Shown here piece after piece: positions 1 to 5,599 of a stretch of 6,793 bases of DNA. How positions within the stretch are numbered: position 1 is the first letter of the stretch; each line of letters begins with the position of its first letter. The notes beneath the pieces were generated by a model. The model did no database searches and had not been told where the DNA came from. It saw only the letters and a program-made list of their open reading frames with translations. The position numbers and the translations under genes are program-made. The stretch is from contig JAUYDJ010000263.1 in NCBI GenBank assembly GCA_030690025.1, forward strand, positions 1 through 6,793, given 5' to 3'. Source of the DNA: Chloroflexota bacterium (GTDB taxonomy: Bacteria; Chloroflexota; Dehalococcoidia; Dehalococcoidales; JAUYDJ01).

Positions 1-83
1 CCACCAAAGGGGACGATACCTAGAGCTCCTATGGTAGGCATGTAGGTATAATCTAGTCCAGCAGGGGTCTTTTTAAGGCACAT
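1..83 (-). CDS. Unidentified protein, N-terminal fragment (cut by left edge)
   Basis: An open minus-strand frame starts at the ATG at 83-81 and runs off the window after 27 complete codons. The peptide begins MCLKKTPAGLDYTYMPTIG and continues ALGIVPFGG. The start is supported by a strong Shine-Dalgarno, AAAGGAGG on the minus strand (102-95), 11 nt upstream, and by an in-frame TGA two codons before the ATG. I do not recognise the family from so little sequence. The Gly/Pro/Ile-rich run after residue 14 could begin a globular or membrane domain, but this cannot be decided. The ribosome binding site makes this more likely real than most short open frames here. Confidence 0.45.
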   Translation of the reverse strand, partial: MCLKKTPAGLDYTYMPTIGALGIVPFG

Positions 84-104
84 GAATCAACAAGCCTCCT
101 TTGA

Positions 105-236
105 ATGACTATTGCCGACCAACTCACACCCACGTCAGCGGGCGACTACGATGCTGACAAGATTGCCCACCGCATGGTGAAATTTGACTGGCAGGCTGTA
201 ATCACAGCACTGGCTGGGAAAGACAGGAGATGTTAG
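105..236 (+). CDS. Possible 43-residue small protein (doubtful)
   Basis: An ATG directly after an in-frame TGA opens 43 codons, with a stop at 234-236. The product begins MTIADQLTPTSAGDYDAD and its second half (around AHRMVKFDWQAVITALAG) could form an amphipathic helix. There is no plus-strand Shine-Dalgarno: the purine-rich signal just upstream belongs to the divergent minus-strand gene, whose start is only 21 bp away. It may be chance or the tail of a decayed gene. I recognise no family. Confidence 0.18.
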   Translation: MTIADQLTPTSAGDYDADKIAHRMVKFDWQAVITALAGKDRRC

Positions 237-306
237 CATCATGGCTACAGGTCATCTCACGAGATTATCAACCCTGGAAAGTAGTAAATCCATAACCCGG
301 CGATAA

Positions 307-361
307 AACGAAGGGCGGCTGGTTTGCCTTCTCTGACAAACCAGCCGCCCTATTGTCGTTT
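307..361. terminator. Strong hairpin terminator, possibly bidirectional
   Basis: AGGGCGGCTGGTTTG (312-326) pairs perfectly with CAAACCAGCCGCCCT (337-351), a 15-bp stem with a 10-nt loop. Flanks AAACGA (306-311) and TCGTTT (356-361) can pair beyond a 4-nt bulge. On the minus strand the stem is followed by TTCGTTTT, a fair U-tract. On the plus strand the tail is ATTGTCGTTT, which is poorer. It therefore most likely ends minus-strand transcription coming from about 500, before the minus-strand gene at 83, but could also act on the plus strand. Confidence 0.75.
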
Positions 362-369
362 ACGCCAGT

Positions 370-501
370 TCAGCCTAACTTACCGGAGATTGAGGGATAC
401 CCGTCTCTTGACCTCTGAAGAAACCACGAAACAGCAGACGATTCCTTCCCGCTTTATTCCCGCACGACCGTCCAGCCTTCTCTCTTGACCATTATTTTCA
501 T
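370..501 (-). pseudogene. Short interrupted ORF, possible small-protein remnant
   Basis: On the minus strand an ATG at 501-499 opens 15 codons, MKIMVKREGWTVVRE, and then hits TAA (456-454). The same frame continues for 27 more codons (beginning SGKESSAVSWFLQRSRDG) to a TGA at 372-370. The first part faintly recalls small DUF2188-type proteins, with a short strand followed by a GW-x-V-x-RE pattern, but this is from memory and weak. A G-rich stretch (GGGGGTGAG) lies about a dozen bases upstream. The strong hairpin at 351-312 lies just downstream on the same strand, as expected for a once-functional gene end. It may be a 15-residue peptide, a pseudogene, or chance. Confidence 0.2.
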
Positions 502-531
502 GATAGGCAAATTCTCACCCCCCCAGTATGC

Positions 532-560
532 TTGAGGCTCTGTCAATTCTATTGTAGACT
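532..560 (+). promoter_or_regulatory. Candidate sigma-70 promoter of the flavodoxin gene
   Basis: TTGAGG (532-537) and TAGACT (555-560) are separated by exactly 17 bp and each matches 4 of 6 consensus positions. Transcription would begin near 567, giving a leader of about 25 nt before the ATG at 592, enough to include the GGAGG ribosome binding site. A second TTGACC at 485-490 has no convincing -10 partner. Confidence 0.35.
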
Positions 561-591
561 GGTAATCGAGCAGAGAACGGAGGTGTCTGTA

Positions 592-1077
592 ATGAAGGCT
601 TTGATAGTATTCGACTCAGTTTATGGAAATACGGAGAAAATTGCCAAAGCTATCGCTGGTGCGATTAGCGGCGATGTTAAGGTGCTCCGTGCAAGTGAAG
701 TGAATCCGTCCGAATTGGAATTTATCGACTTACTCATCGTAGGTTCTCCGACCCAGGGAGGCAGACCGACGCTTGCCACCCAGGACTTCCTTGACAAAGT
801 TTCAAAGCCTGCTATCAAAGGTATCAATGTGGCTGCGTTCGATACCAGATTCTCGACGAAACTGGTCGGAATCTTTGGCTATACCGCAGGAAAAATTGCT
901 GACAGTCTGAAAAGAAACGGCGGAAATCTCTTGGCGTCACCGGGAGCTTTCTTCGTCAAAGGCAAAGAAGGTCCGCTTAAAGAGGGAGAACTAGAGCATG
1001 CTGCCAGCTGGGCGAAAGAGATTTTGAAGAGATGTAATCCGCAAGAACGTAGCTGCAGGACAGATGGTGGGTGTTGA
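592..1077 (+). CDS. Flavodoxin-like FMN protein (161 aa)
   Basis: This is a short-chain flavodoxin-fold protein, expected to bind FMN and carry electrons in the cytoplasm. The phosphate-binding loop follows the first strand (MKALIVFDSVYGNTEKIA), with S9-V-Y-G-N-T14 matching the flavodoxin S/T-x-x-G-N-T pattern. The second cofactor loop is G51-SPTQGG-57 after the strand IDLLIV, and AAFDTR (81-86) begins the next conserved strand and loop. Length is normal for the stand-alone family. The ATG at 592 is chosen because GGAGG (579-583) sits 8 nt upstream. An in-frame ATG at 532 would add 20 residues with no ribosome binding site and would place the start inside the candidate promoter. The last 14 residues contain three cysteines (148, 155, 161), unusual for a flavodoxin. 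The neighbouring gene is convergent, so no redox partner is suggested by context. The fold assignment is firm; the physiological partner is unknown. Confidence 0.9.
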   Translation: MKALIVFDSVYGNTEKIAKAIAGAISGDVKVLRASEVNPSELEFIDLLIVGSPTQGGRPTLATQDFLDKVSKPAIKGINVAAFDTRFSTKLVGIFGYTAGKIADSLKRNGGNLLASPGAFFVKGKEGPLKEGELEHAASWAKEILKRCNPQERSCRTDGGC

Positions 1078-1090
1078 GAGAGGCTCTCAA
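1074..1090 (+). terminator. Weak hairpin at the flavodoxin stop codon
   Basis: TTGAGAG (1074-1080) and CTCTCAA (1084-1090) form a perfect 7-bp stem with a 3-nt loop, overlapping the flavodoxin stop codon at 1075-1077. No T-run follows, so it is not a textbook intrinsic terminator. In the same convergent gap, CCCGC (1114-1118) and GCGGG (1139-1143) can enclose an imperfect hairpin on either strand. These are the only candidates for separating the two convergent transcripts. Confidence 0.25.
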
Positions 1091-1172
1091 ACGACTTCAA
1101 ATCCTAGCCTTGTCCCGCCTTAATCCCATTGAAGCGCTGCGGGCTGAGTGAAAGTATGTCTGCCCTACCGAT

Positions 1173-3731
1173 TCATTCTTGGTGTTTGCCGGCTGCTTCT
1201 GCGTGGGCACGGACTCCATTTGGTACTACTTCCCGCGGGGCATTCTCGTACAGTTTGGCAAAGGCCTCGACAACCACCGGGTCGAATTGCTTGCCAGCGC
1301 ATCGCCTTAGTTCTGCGATAGCTTCCTTGGCAGTCATTTCCCTATCCCGGTAGGGTCGCCGTGACGTCATCGCATCGTAGGAATCGGCCACGGCCAGTAT
1401 ACGCGCGTCGAGCGGAATATTGTCACCTTTGAGACCCGCCGGATAGCCGCTGCCGTTGTAGCACTCGTGGTGGTATTGCACCGCAGCCAGACAGTCGTTC
1501 AGGCTGTCCACGTGTCTCAAAATAGACACTCCCAGATTCGGGTGAGCATGTATCAGTTCCCAGTCCTCGGGACTCAATGGTCCCCGCTTGGACAGTAGAT
1601 GGTCGGCGACGCCGAGTTTCCCAATATCGTGCAGCAGGCCTGCCGTACGCATGTTCTCAATCATTTCAGGAGAGTAGCCGAGTGCTTCGGCGATGTCCAC
1701 GGCATATTTGCTCACCTTCTTCGAATGCCCATAAGTATAATGGTCCTTGGCATCGACGGTAGCGGCCAAAGCATAGATGGTGTTGAGGATTGCGGTCTTG
1801 TTTTGTGCCTCCGGTACCGCCTTGGTTGTCATTATCTCAGAGAGCGCTACTTCACATGCCCAGCATATCCGGTTCTTGCCAGTCTCCTTGGCACGGTACA
1901 GGGCAACGTCTGCAGCGCGGATGATTTCTTCCCGCATCACTCCGTCAGTCGGCCAGGCGGCCACACCAATACTTCCGGTCACTGGTATCCCCTTGAGGTC
2001 CACTCGCGCTGCTATACGGTGGCGGAGCCTTTCTGCCACATTGTGTGCGCCCTTGATGGGCGTCTGCGGCATAATGACAGCAAACTCGTCACCGCCGTAG
2101 CGAAAACCGGCGTCTACCTCCCTGATTGAGTCCCTGATATATAGGCCAATTTCTTTGAGGAGTTCATCTCCGGCAAGATGTCCGCAGACATCGTTATACT
2201 TTTTGAAAAGGTCAAGGTCTAAGAAGACCAGGGAAAAGGTGTTGCCAAAACGCGAACATCTGGCGATTTCCTGGTCCAGACGCTCGTGGAAATGGCGGTG
2301 ATTGAATAGTCCGGTTAATTCGTCGATATTGGCCCGTTCCTTGGCTAGAGTATACATTTGCGCGTTTTCTATGGCTATAGCAGCCTCGTCAGACAACATC
2401 GCCACCAGGTCTACGTCGTCGCGTGAATAATAGCCGTGGGGATGCTTCTTACCCAGGGCGAGAATACCGACAAGCTTGTGTTTACTCAGTATGGGGCAAA
2501 GTAGCTCGATTTGGGCCGTGTTGATGGCACTTTTTTCTTCCGGCGATAAGCCGGTAAGGTCTGGATTAATCTCCATGTCCTTTCGTAAAAGTGGTTTACC
2601 CGCTCTTTCCAGCCAACGAACGAGGACACTACTCAGGTGTAGCCTGACTCGGATGGCTGGCTCTTCCCTGGTCAGCCGAGCCATGAATTTGGCAGTATAG
2701 TAATCATCGCCTGCCAGAAGAAGGATGACTTGCTTAGCACGAATTGCCCTAGCGAGGCTGGGCAACATCGCATCGGCTATCTCCTTCATGTCAATAAGCT
2801 TGCTCATTTTGCTGGCAAAGCTCAGCAACATCTGTCGATGGACATACCTGTTTCCGTAAAAGAGCCTGTCCACGCTTTTATCCAGCGCCGACCTTAACCA
2901 GTTGAATGAGCAGGCAAGTAGAATCACCATTGCAGCGGTGGCAGGGATACCTAACTGGGGGGATAGGAGCCGCAGTAGATTGCTCAGGCCAAGTAACAAG
3001 CCGAGATATGCAATGGTCATGCAAAGAGTGAGAGCGGCATATACCAACCACTTTTTAATAACCAGTTGTATATCAAGCAATCTATACTTGAGGAGAACGT
3101 ACGTTACCAGGAAGGTGTTGCCCATGTAGCTGATGTGATACAAGGTGAAGTTTCTATCCGGCATAATGGCCCATAAGATGCTCACAGCAACCATGAAACA
3201 AAGCCCGGCCAATAAGTAGGCAATTCTATTCCTTTCTTCAGGGTCGCTGGAAGCCTTGAGGCTTCTGATGAGAAGAAATGCCGTCATTCCCAGGATAGGC
3301 AAGCCAGCGAGGAAAGGTGAGTTGAGTATTTCTCTGCCATACCGGTAAATGACCTGGCTGCTCAACTGGACGGCTCCGTGAGCGTAATAGTCATAAATTA
3401 TCAATACCAGGACAAAACTCAGCCAGACATAACCCACCTTGGCTACCGTTTTTACGTTGCGTTGAACGAAAGCGGCGGTGAAATGAGCGTACGCCACGAC
3501 CGACCAGGTGGAGAATAGCGGCACCAGTGCTTTCAAGACTACCGATTGCCCATATGGTAGCTGCAGATTGGTGAGAAGACTGGTCAGGCTGCAGCCCAGC
3601 GAGGTAAGCAGAAAAAACAAAAAAAGTCTTTTCAGTCCGGACCGCCCGTAGCACATGATGATGGGGACCAAAATTGCATACAGGATAAGGTTGGTGAATT
3701 GGACTATGCTATGGTCGGTTAGCTGGAACAT
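1173..3731 (-). CDS. Membrane GAF-GGDEF-HD-GYP c-di-GMP synthase/phosphodiesterase
   Basis: An 852-residue inner-membrane signalling protein, predicted able to make c-di-GMP from GTP (GGDEF) and hydrolyse it (HD-GYP). About nine hydrophobic segments occupy residues 10-276 (near 11-29, 35-55, 64-88, 98-115, 139-156, 170-190, 198-214, 228-250 and 262-276), the first seven resembling the N-terminal 7TM sensor region of some histidine kinases. A GAF-like domain covers about 300-455. The GGDEF domain (about 465-625) has DELTGLFNHRHF, LDLDLFKKYND with metal-binding D505, intact GGDEF at 546-550, and the inhibitory-site pattern RxxD at 537-540 exactly five residues before it. The HD-GYP domain (about 645-830) has GHSKKV (668-673), HD at 701-702, HAHP (728-731), HHE (754-756), GYP (762-764) and DSYDAMTSRRPYR (783-795). 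No key residue is missing. ATG start: AAAGGGG (3742-3736) lies just upstream. It is the second gene of an operon, 29 bp after the FecR-like gene. The stimulus and net direction of activity are unknown. Confidence 0.93.
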   Translation of the reverse strand: MFQLTDHSIVQFTNLILYAILVPIIMCYGRSGLKRLFLFFLLTSLGCSLTSLLTNLQLPYGQSVVLKALVPLFSTWSVVAYAHFTAAFVQRNVKTVAKVGYVWLSFVLVLIIYDYYAHGAVQLSSQVIYRYGREILNSPFLAGLPILGMTAFLLIRSLKASSDPEERNRIAYLLAGLCFMVAVSILWAIMPDRNFTLYHISYMGNTFLVTYVLLKYRLLDIQLVIKKWLVYAALTLCMTIAYLGLLLGLSNLLRLLSPQLGIPATAAMVILLACSFNWLRSALDKSVDRLFYGNRYVHRQMLLSFASKMSKLIDMKEIADAMLPSLARAIRAKQVILLLAGDDYYTAKFMARLTREEPAIRVRLHLSSVLVRWLERAGKPLLRKDMEINPDLTGLSPEEKSAINTAQIELLCPILSKHKLVGILALGKKHPHGYYSRDDVDLVAMLSDEAAIAIENAQMYTLAKERANIDELTGLFNHRHFHERLDQEIARCSRFGNTFSLVFLDLDLFKKYNDVCGHLAGDELLKEIGLYIRDSIREVDAGFRYGGDEFAVIMPQTPIKGAHNVAERLRHRIAARVDLKGIPVTGSIGVAAWPTDGVMREEIIRAADVALYRAKETGKNRICWACEVALSEIMTTKAVPEAQNKTAILNTIYALAATVDAKDHYTYGHSKKVSKYAVDIAEALGYSPEMIENMRTAGLLHDIGKLGVADHLLSKRGPLSPEDWELIHAHPNLGVSILRHVDSLNDCLAAVQYHHECYNGSGYPAGLKGDNIPLDARILAVADSYDAMTSRRPYRDREMTAKEAIAELRRCAGKQFDPVVVEAFAKLYENAPREVVPNGVRAHAEAAGKHQE

Positions 3732-3760
3732 GCATCCCCTTTATTAGAGCTAGGCTGTAG

Positions 3761-4963
3761 CTAACGCCGTCGGCTTGACCAGGCAAAAATCATGGTTAAA
3801 AATATTACCAGAATCGCAACCGCAGCCCAGTAACCGAGCGGCCGTACTTTGTCCCAGGCCGAAGGCCATGCAATATCGCTACCCGGATGATTTGTGGGGC
3901 CAAGTGCCTCAATTTCCGTGGTACGCGCACCCGTCTTGGTAGTGTCGCTGCTGCCCTCCCCAGGTGAGTTGGGGTCAACAATGGAAACACTTTGCAGCAG
4001 GCCACCGACAACATTCACATGGAGGAGTAGCAGCCATTCGCCCGCTGCCGTGGCATTATATGAGCCGGCATATTTGAACACACTTTTGCCGTCACCGAGT
4101 GCTTCAATACGGTAGTCAGCATTACCATTGTCGACACCGCGCAGGACGACGGCGTATTCTCCCGAACTTAGCTCCGTAACTACGATTCTATGGCTGGTGG
4201 ATTCCTCCTGTACTGACGACCTGGAACCGGCAATCTGGTTAAGCGCCGATGCACCACCCGGGAGATATCCGGTGCGTGACCCGTGTGGGTCAATCACCAT
4301 GCCAGATGCCGGTGCGCCCACGGTAACCACCAGTTCGTTACGGGCGGGAGGGGTTGGTACAGGAGCAGAAGGGGGTACGCCAACTTTAGCCTCAGTTTGC
4401 TGTCCAGCAAATACGTTTACTGTGCGGCCTTGTGCGATTACATCCACTTGGCCCTCGGTTGTTTGGGCGAAAGTCCGTCCCGATGTGTCAACGTTGACCA
4501 GAAACAAGGTGCCCCGTGCCATCACGTTGGCTGATGGAGTTTGTATCTCAAAACGGCGCCTGCTGTCCGAGAGTTTGGCTACCTGATTCCATGTCCTGCC
4601 CGATTGCTGCCTCAACATGATGGTATCAGATTCCAGCTTTGCCACCAGCAAGTCGGTGCCGGGCTCAAGCTTTGTCGTCGTGCCTTCGGAAAAGGTAAGT
4701 AGCGCGTGTGAATCCGCGCCGGTACTCACCCGGCTGCCCGGTTTCAGTTTCATCCCGTCTTTAGCTTCTTCCCAGGTAATTGTATCTGGTGTTTGTACCT
4801 CGACAGTACCATGGAGAATGTTCAGCATATAGGAGGACAGCACCACAGCAAAGCGAGACGGATTGTACAGCCAAAAGCCGGCGTCGCACGCGAGCAACAG
4901 GGCTAAAGCTATGAGGACGGTAGCGGTGGCGGTTCCACCTAGCCTTTTCTTAAATACAGTCAT
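3761..4963 (-). CDS. FecR-domain membrane-anchored protein (400 aa)
   Basis: A cell-envelope protein with a FecR domain, a beta-rich module found in iron-signalling anti-sigma regulators and in many unrelated surface proteins. Residues 5-33 form a positively flanked hydrophobic segment (KKR, then about 20 apolar residues). The FecR domain runs about 52-190, including HGTVEVQTPD, GMKLKPGSRVSTG, ALLTFSEGTTTKLEPGT and FEIQTPSANVMARGT. A Pro-rich linker (198-207, PSAPVPTPPA) leads to a second beta-rich region to about 330, a Ser/Gly/Thr-rich stretch, and a C-terminal membrane helix (376-395) followed by RRR. The charges suggest both ends are cytoplasmic and the body outside. LLAC at 23-26 resembles a lipobox, although Leu at -2 is atypical. 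Start ATG 4963-4961 is preferred because AGGG lies 11 nt upstream. An in-frame ATG at 5014 adds 17 residues without a ribosome binding site. There is no sigma-factor gene nearby, so classical FecI/FecR signalling is not supported. It is first in an operon with the GGDEF/HD-GYP gene. Confidence 0.88.
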   Translation of the reverse strand: MTVFKKRLGGTATATVLIALALLLACDAGFWLYNPSRFAVVLSSYMLNILHGTVEVQTPDTITWEEAKDGMKLKPGSRVSTGADSHALLTFSEGTTTKLEPGTDLLVAKLESDTIMLRQQSGRTWNQVAKLSDSRRRFEIQTPSANVMARGTLFLVNVDTSGRTFAQTTEGQVDVIAQGRTVNVFAGQQTEAKVGVPPSAPVPTPPARNELVVTVGAPASGMVIDPHGSRTGYLPGGASALNQIAGSRSSVQEESTSHRIVVTELSSGEYAVVLRGVDNGNADYRIEALGDGKSVFKYAGSYNATAAGEWLLLLHVNVVGGLLQSVSIVDPNSPGEGSSDTTKTGARTTEIEALGPTNHPGSDIAWPSAWDKVRPLGYWAAVAILVIFLTMIFAWSSRRR

Positions 4964-5150
4964 AATCGATGATTCCCTGATAACATAATGCCGCGCGGAT
5001 GATAAACAAAGCATAAAATTGGCCGTGGAAAAATAAATGTTCCGTAAAATATCAGCCAGAAAGCTTTCCGGAGAAGAGAAAAATCAATAGACAAGGGAGA
5101 GGAGGTATCGTTCCCATTTGGTTGATAGACGGTTTTAGTCTTTAAGCATG
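4964..5150. other. AT-rich leader region upstream of the FecR-like gene
   Basis: This stretch should hold the promoter of the minus-strand FecR/GGDEF-HD-GYP operon. It is AT-rich on the minus strand between about 5100 and 5000, and contains a CCGCGCGG palindrome at 4991-4998 close to the gene start. No -35/-10 pair with good match and spacing stands out, and no sigma-54 type site is visible. A minus-strand frame running through it (5196 to 4960) lacks a ribosome binding site and overlaps the FecR start, so it is not accepted as a gene. Confidence 0.3.
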
Positions 5151-5162
5151 ACCTATCCCCTA

Positions 5163-5186
5163 CCCCTTCCCTAATCAGGGAAGGGG
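5163..5186. repeat. Perfect 10-bp inverted repeat (hairpin 1 of structured element)
   Basis: CCCCTTCCCT (5163-5172) and AGGGAAGGGG (5177-5186) are exact reverse complements around a 4-base AATC centre. The hairpin lacks a following T-run on either strand, so it is not a good terminator by itself. It lies 6 bp from a second, longer hairpin, and the pair looks like an intergenic palindromic element rather than a single-gene regulatory site. Confidence 0.7.
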
Positions 5187-5192
5187 AGTGTA

Positions 5193-5225
5193 TCAAAGAG
5201 AGGGGACGAAGCCCCCTCTCTTTGA
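5193..5225. repeat. Perfect 13-bp inverted repeat (hairpin 2 of structured element)
   Basis: TCAAAGAGAGGGG (5193-5205) and CCCCTCTCTTTGA (5213-5225) are exact reverse complements with a 7-nt loop. On the plus strand it is followed by AAAATCTCC with no U-tract. On the minus strand the first hairpin follows almost at once. It could slow or end transcription leaving the response-regulator gene toward the FecR operon, but the tandem arrangement and the GGGGGTGAGGTTGATACC tail (5254-5272) resemble a dispersed repeat unit. The start ACCTATCCCCTACCCC (5151-5166) is an imperfect inverted match to that tail. Confidence 0.7.
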
Positions 5226-5317
5226 AAATCTCCTCCCAATATTATCGGGATAAAGGGGGTGAGGTTGATACCTTCGTGAAACGAAAAGGCATAAACCAAA
5301 GGGAACGGAACCAGAAG

Positions 5318-5329
5318 AGGACAAGCTCC
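5318..5329 (+). repeat. 12-bp direct repeat, copy 1
   Basis: AGGACAAGCTCC occurs here and again exactly at 5491-5502, 173 bp apart in the same orientation, both in non-coding DNA. The sequence between them could be a small inserted or duplicated unit, but 12 bp is short and no inverted termini are evident. Confidence 0.4.
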
Positions 5330-5490
5330 CGGTCATAAACAAAATCAGTCCGTCAAAGTCTCACTAGAAGGAGGAAACTACCGGGCTGGACGAAACGTTG
5401 CATGGAGAAACTGTCTGTACGAAGGAAAACGGCCTTAAATTGAAGATTACTCTGGTACAAAATAATTTCAGGCCAGTTACCAAATCAAAT

Positions 5491-5502
5491 AGGACAAGCT
5501 CC
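5491..5502 (+). repeat. 12-bp direct repeat, copy 2
   Basis: Exact second copy of AGGACAAGCTCC (first copy 5318-5329). It lies about 100 bp beyond the stop codon of the response regulator on that gene's downstream side. Confidence 0.4.
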
Positions 5503-5599
5503 GCCTAGCGCATAGCAGGCTTCCCGGAGTGAAGTGCAGTGCTGTATTCTTTGCAGACTAAACACTATCTTAAAAATTCTGCCTATCGCCCAGCCGTCC

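Larger units (their letters stand above)
5226..5599. other. Intergenic stretch with no convincing gene
   Basis: About 370 bp with stops in all frames. A plus-strand AAGGAGG (5369-5374) looks like a ribosome binding site, but the nearest ATG (5402) is about 28 nt away and gives only 13 codons (MEKLSVRRKTALN). Another plus frame after the stop at 5365 stays open for about 45 codons without a well-placed start. A 12-bp direct repeat is listed separately. No tRNA, CRISPR or clear terminator was seen, and the downstream side of the response-regulator gene has only a short GCCT/AGGC pairing near 5504-5520. Confidence 0.4.

Noticed and set aside
532..591. Upstream in-frame ATG extending the flavodoxin by 20 residues
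   Set aside because: The extension precedes the conserved first strand of the fold, lacks a ribosome binding site and overlaps the likely promoter. The ATG at 592 has GGAGG at ideal spacing.
1599..2129. 176-codon open frame on the plus strand
   Set aside because: It lies wholly antisense to the GGDEF and HD-GYP coding region, whose conserved motifs prove the minus strand is coding. Its product has no recognisable domain.
4128..4586. 152-codon open frame on the plus strand
   Set aside because: It is antisense to the FecR-like gene, with a low-complexity Ser/Pro/Thr product and no ribosome binding site noted.
3761..4963. Classical FecI/FecR iron-regulated sigma signalling
   Set aside because: No ECF sigma factor or TonB receptor is in the window. 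The protein lacks the usual short FecR topology and has a second, C-terminal membrane helix.
4964..5014. Upstream in-frame ATG extending the FecR-like protein by 17 residues
   Set aside because: There is no ribosome binding site before it. The next ATG gives a typical KKR-plus-hydrophobic N-terminus with an upstream AGGG.
4960..5196. 78-codon minus-strand open frame upstream of the FecR-like gene
   Set aside because: It starts inside the palindromic element with no ribosome binding site, overlaps the FecR start in another frame, and its product resembles no known family.
5151..5502. CRISPR array suggested by repeated short motifs
   Set aside because: The repeats are two different hairpins and one 12-bp pair. 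There is no series of equal repeats with unique spacers and no cas gene.
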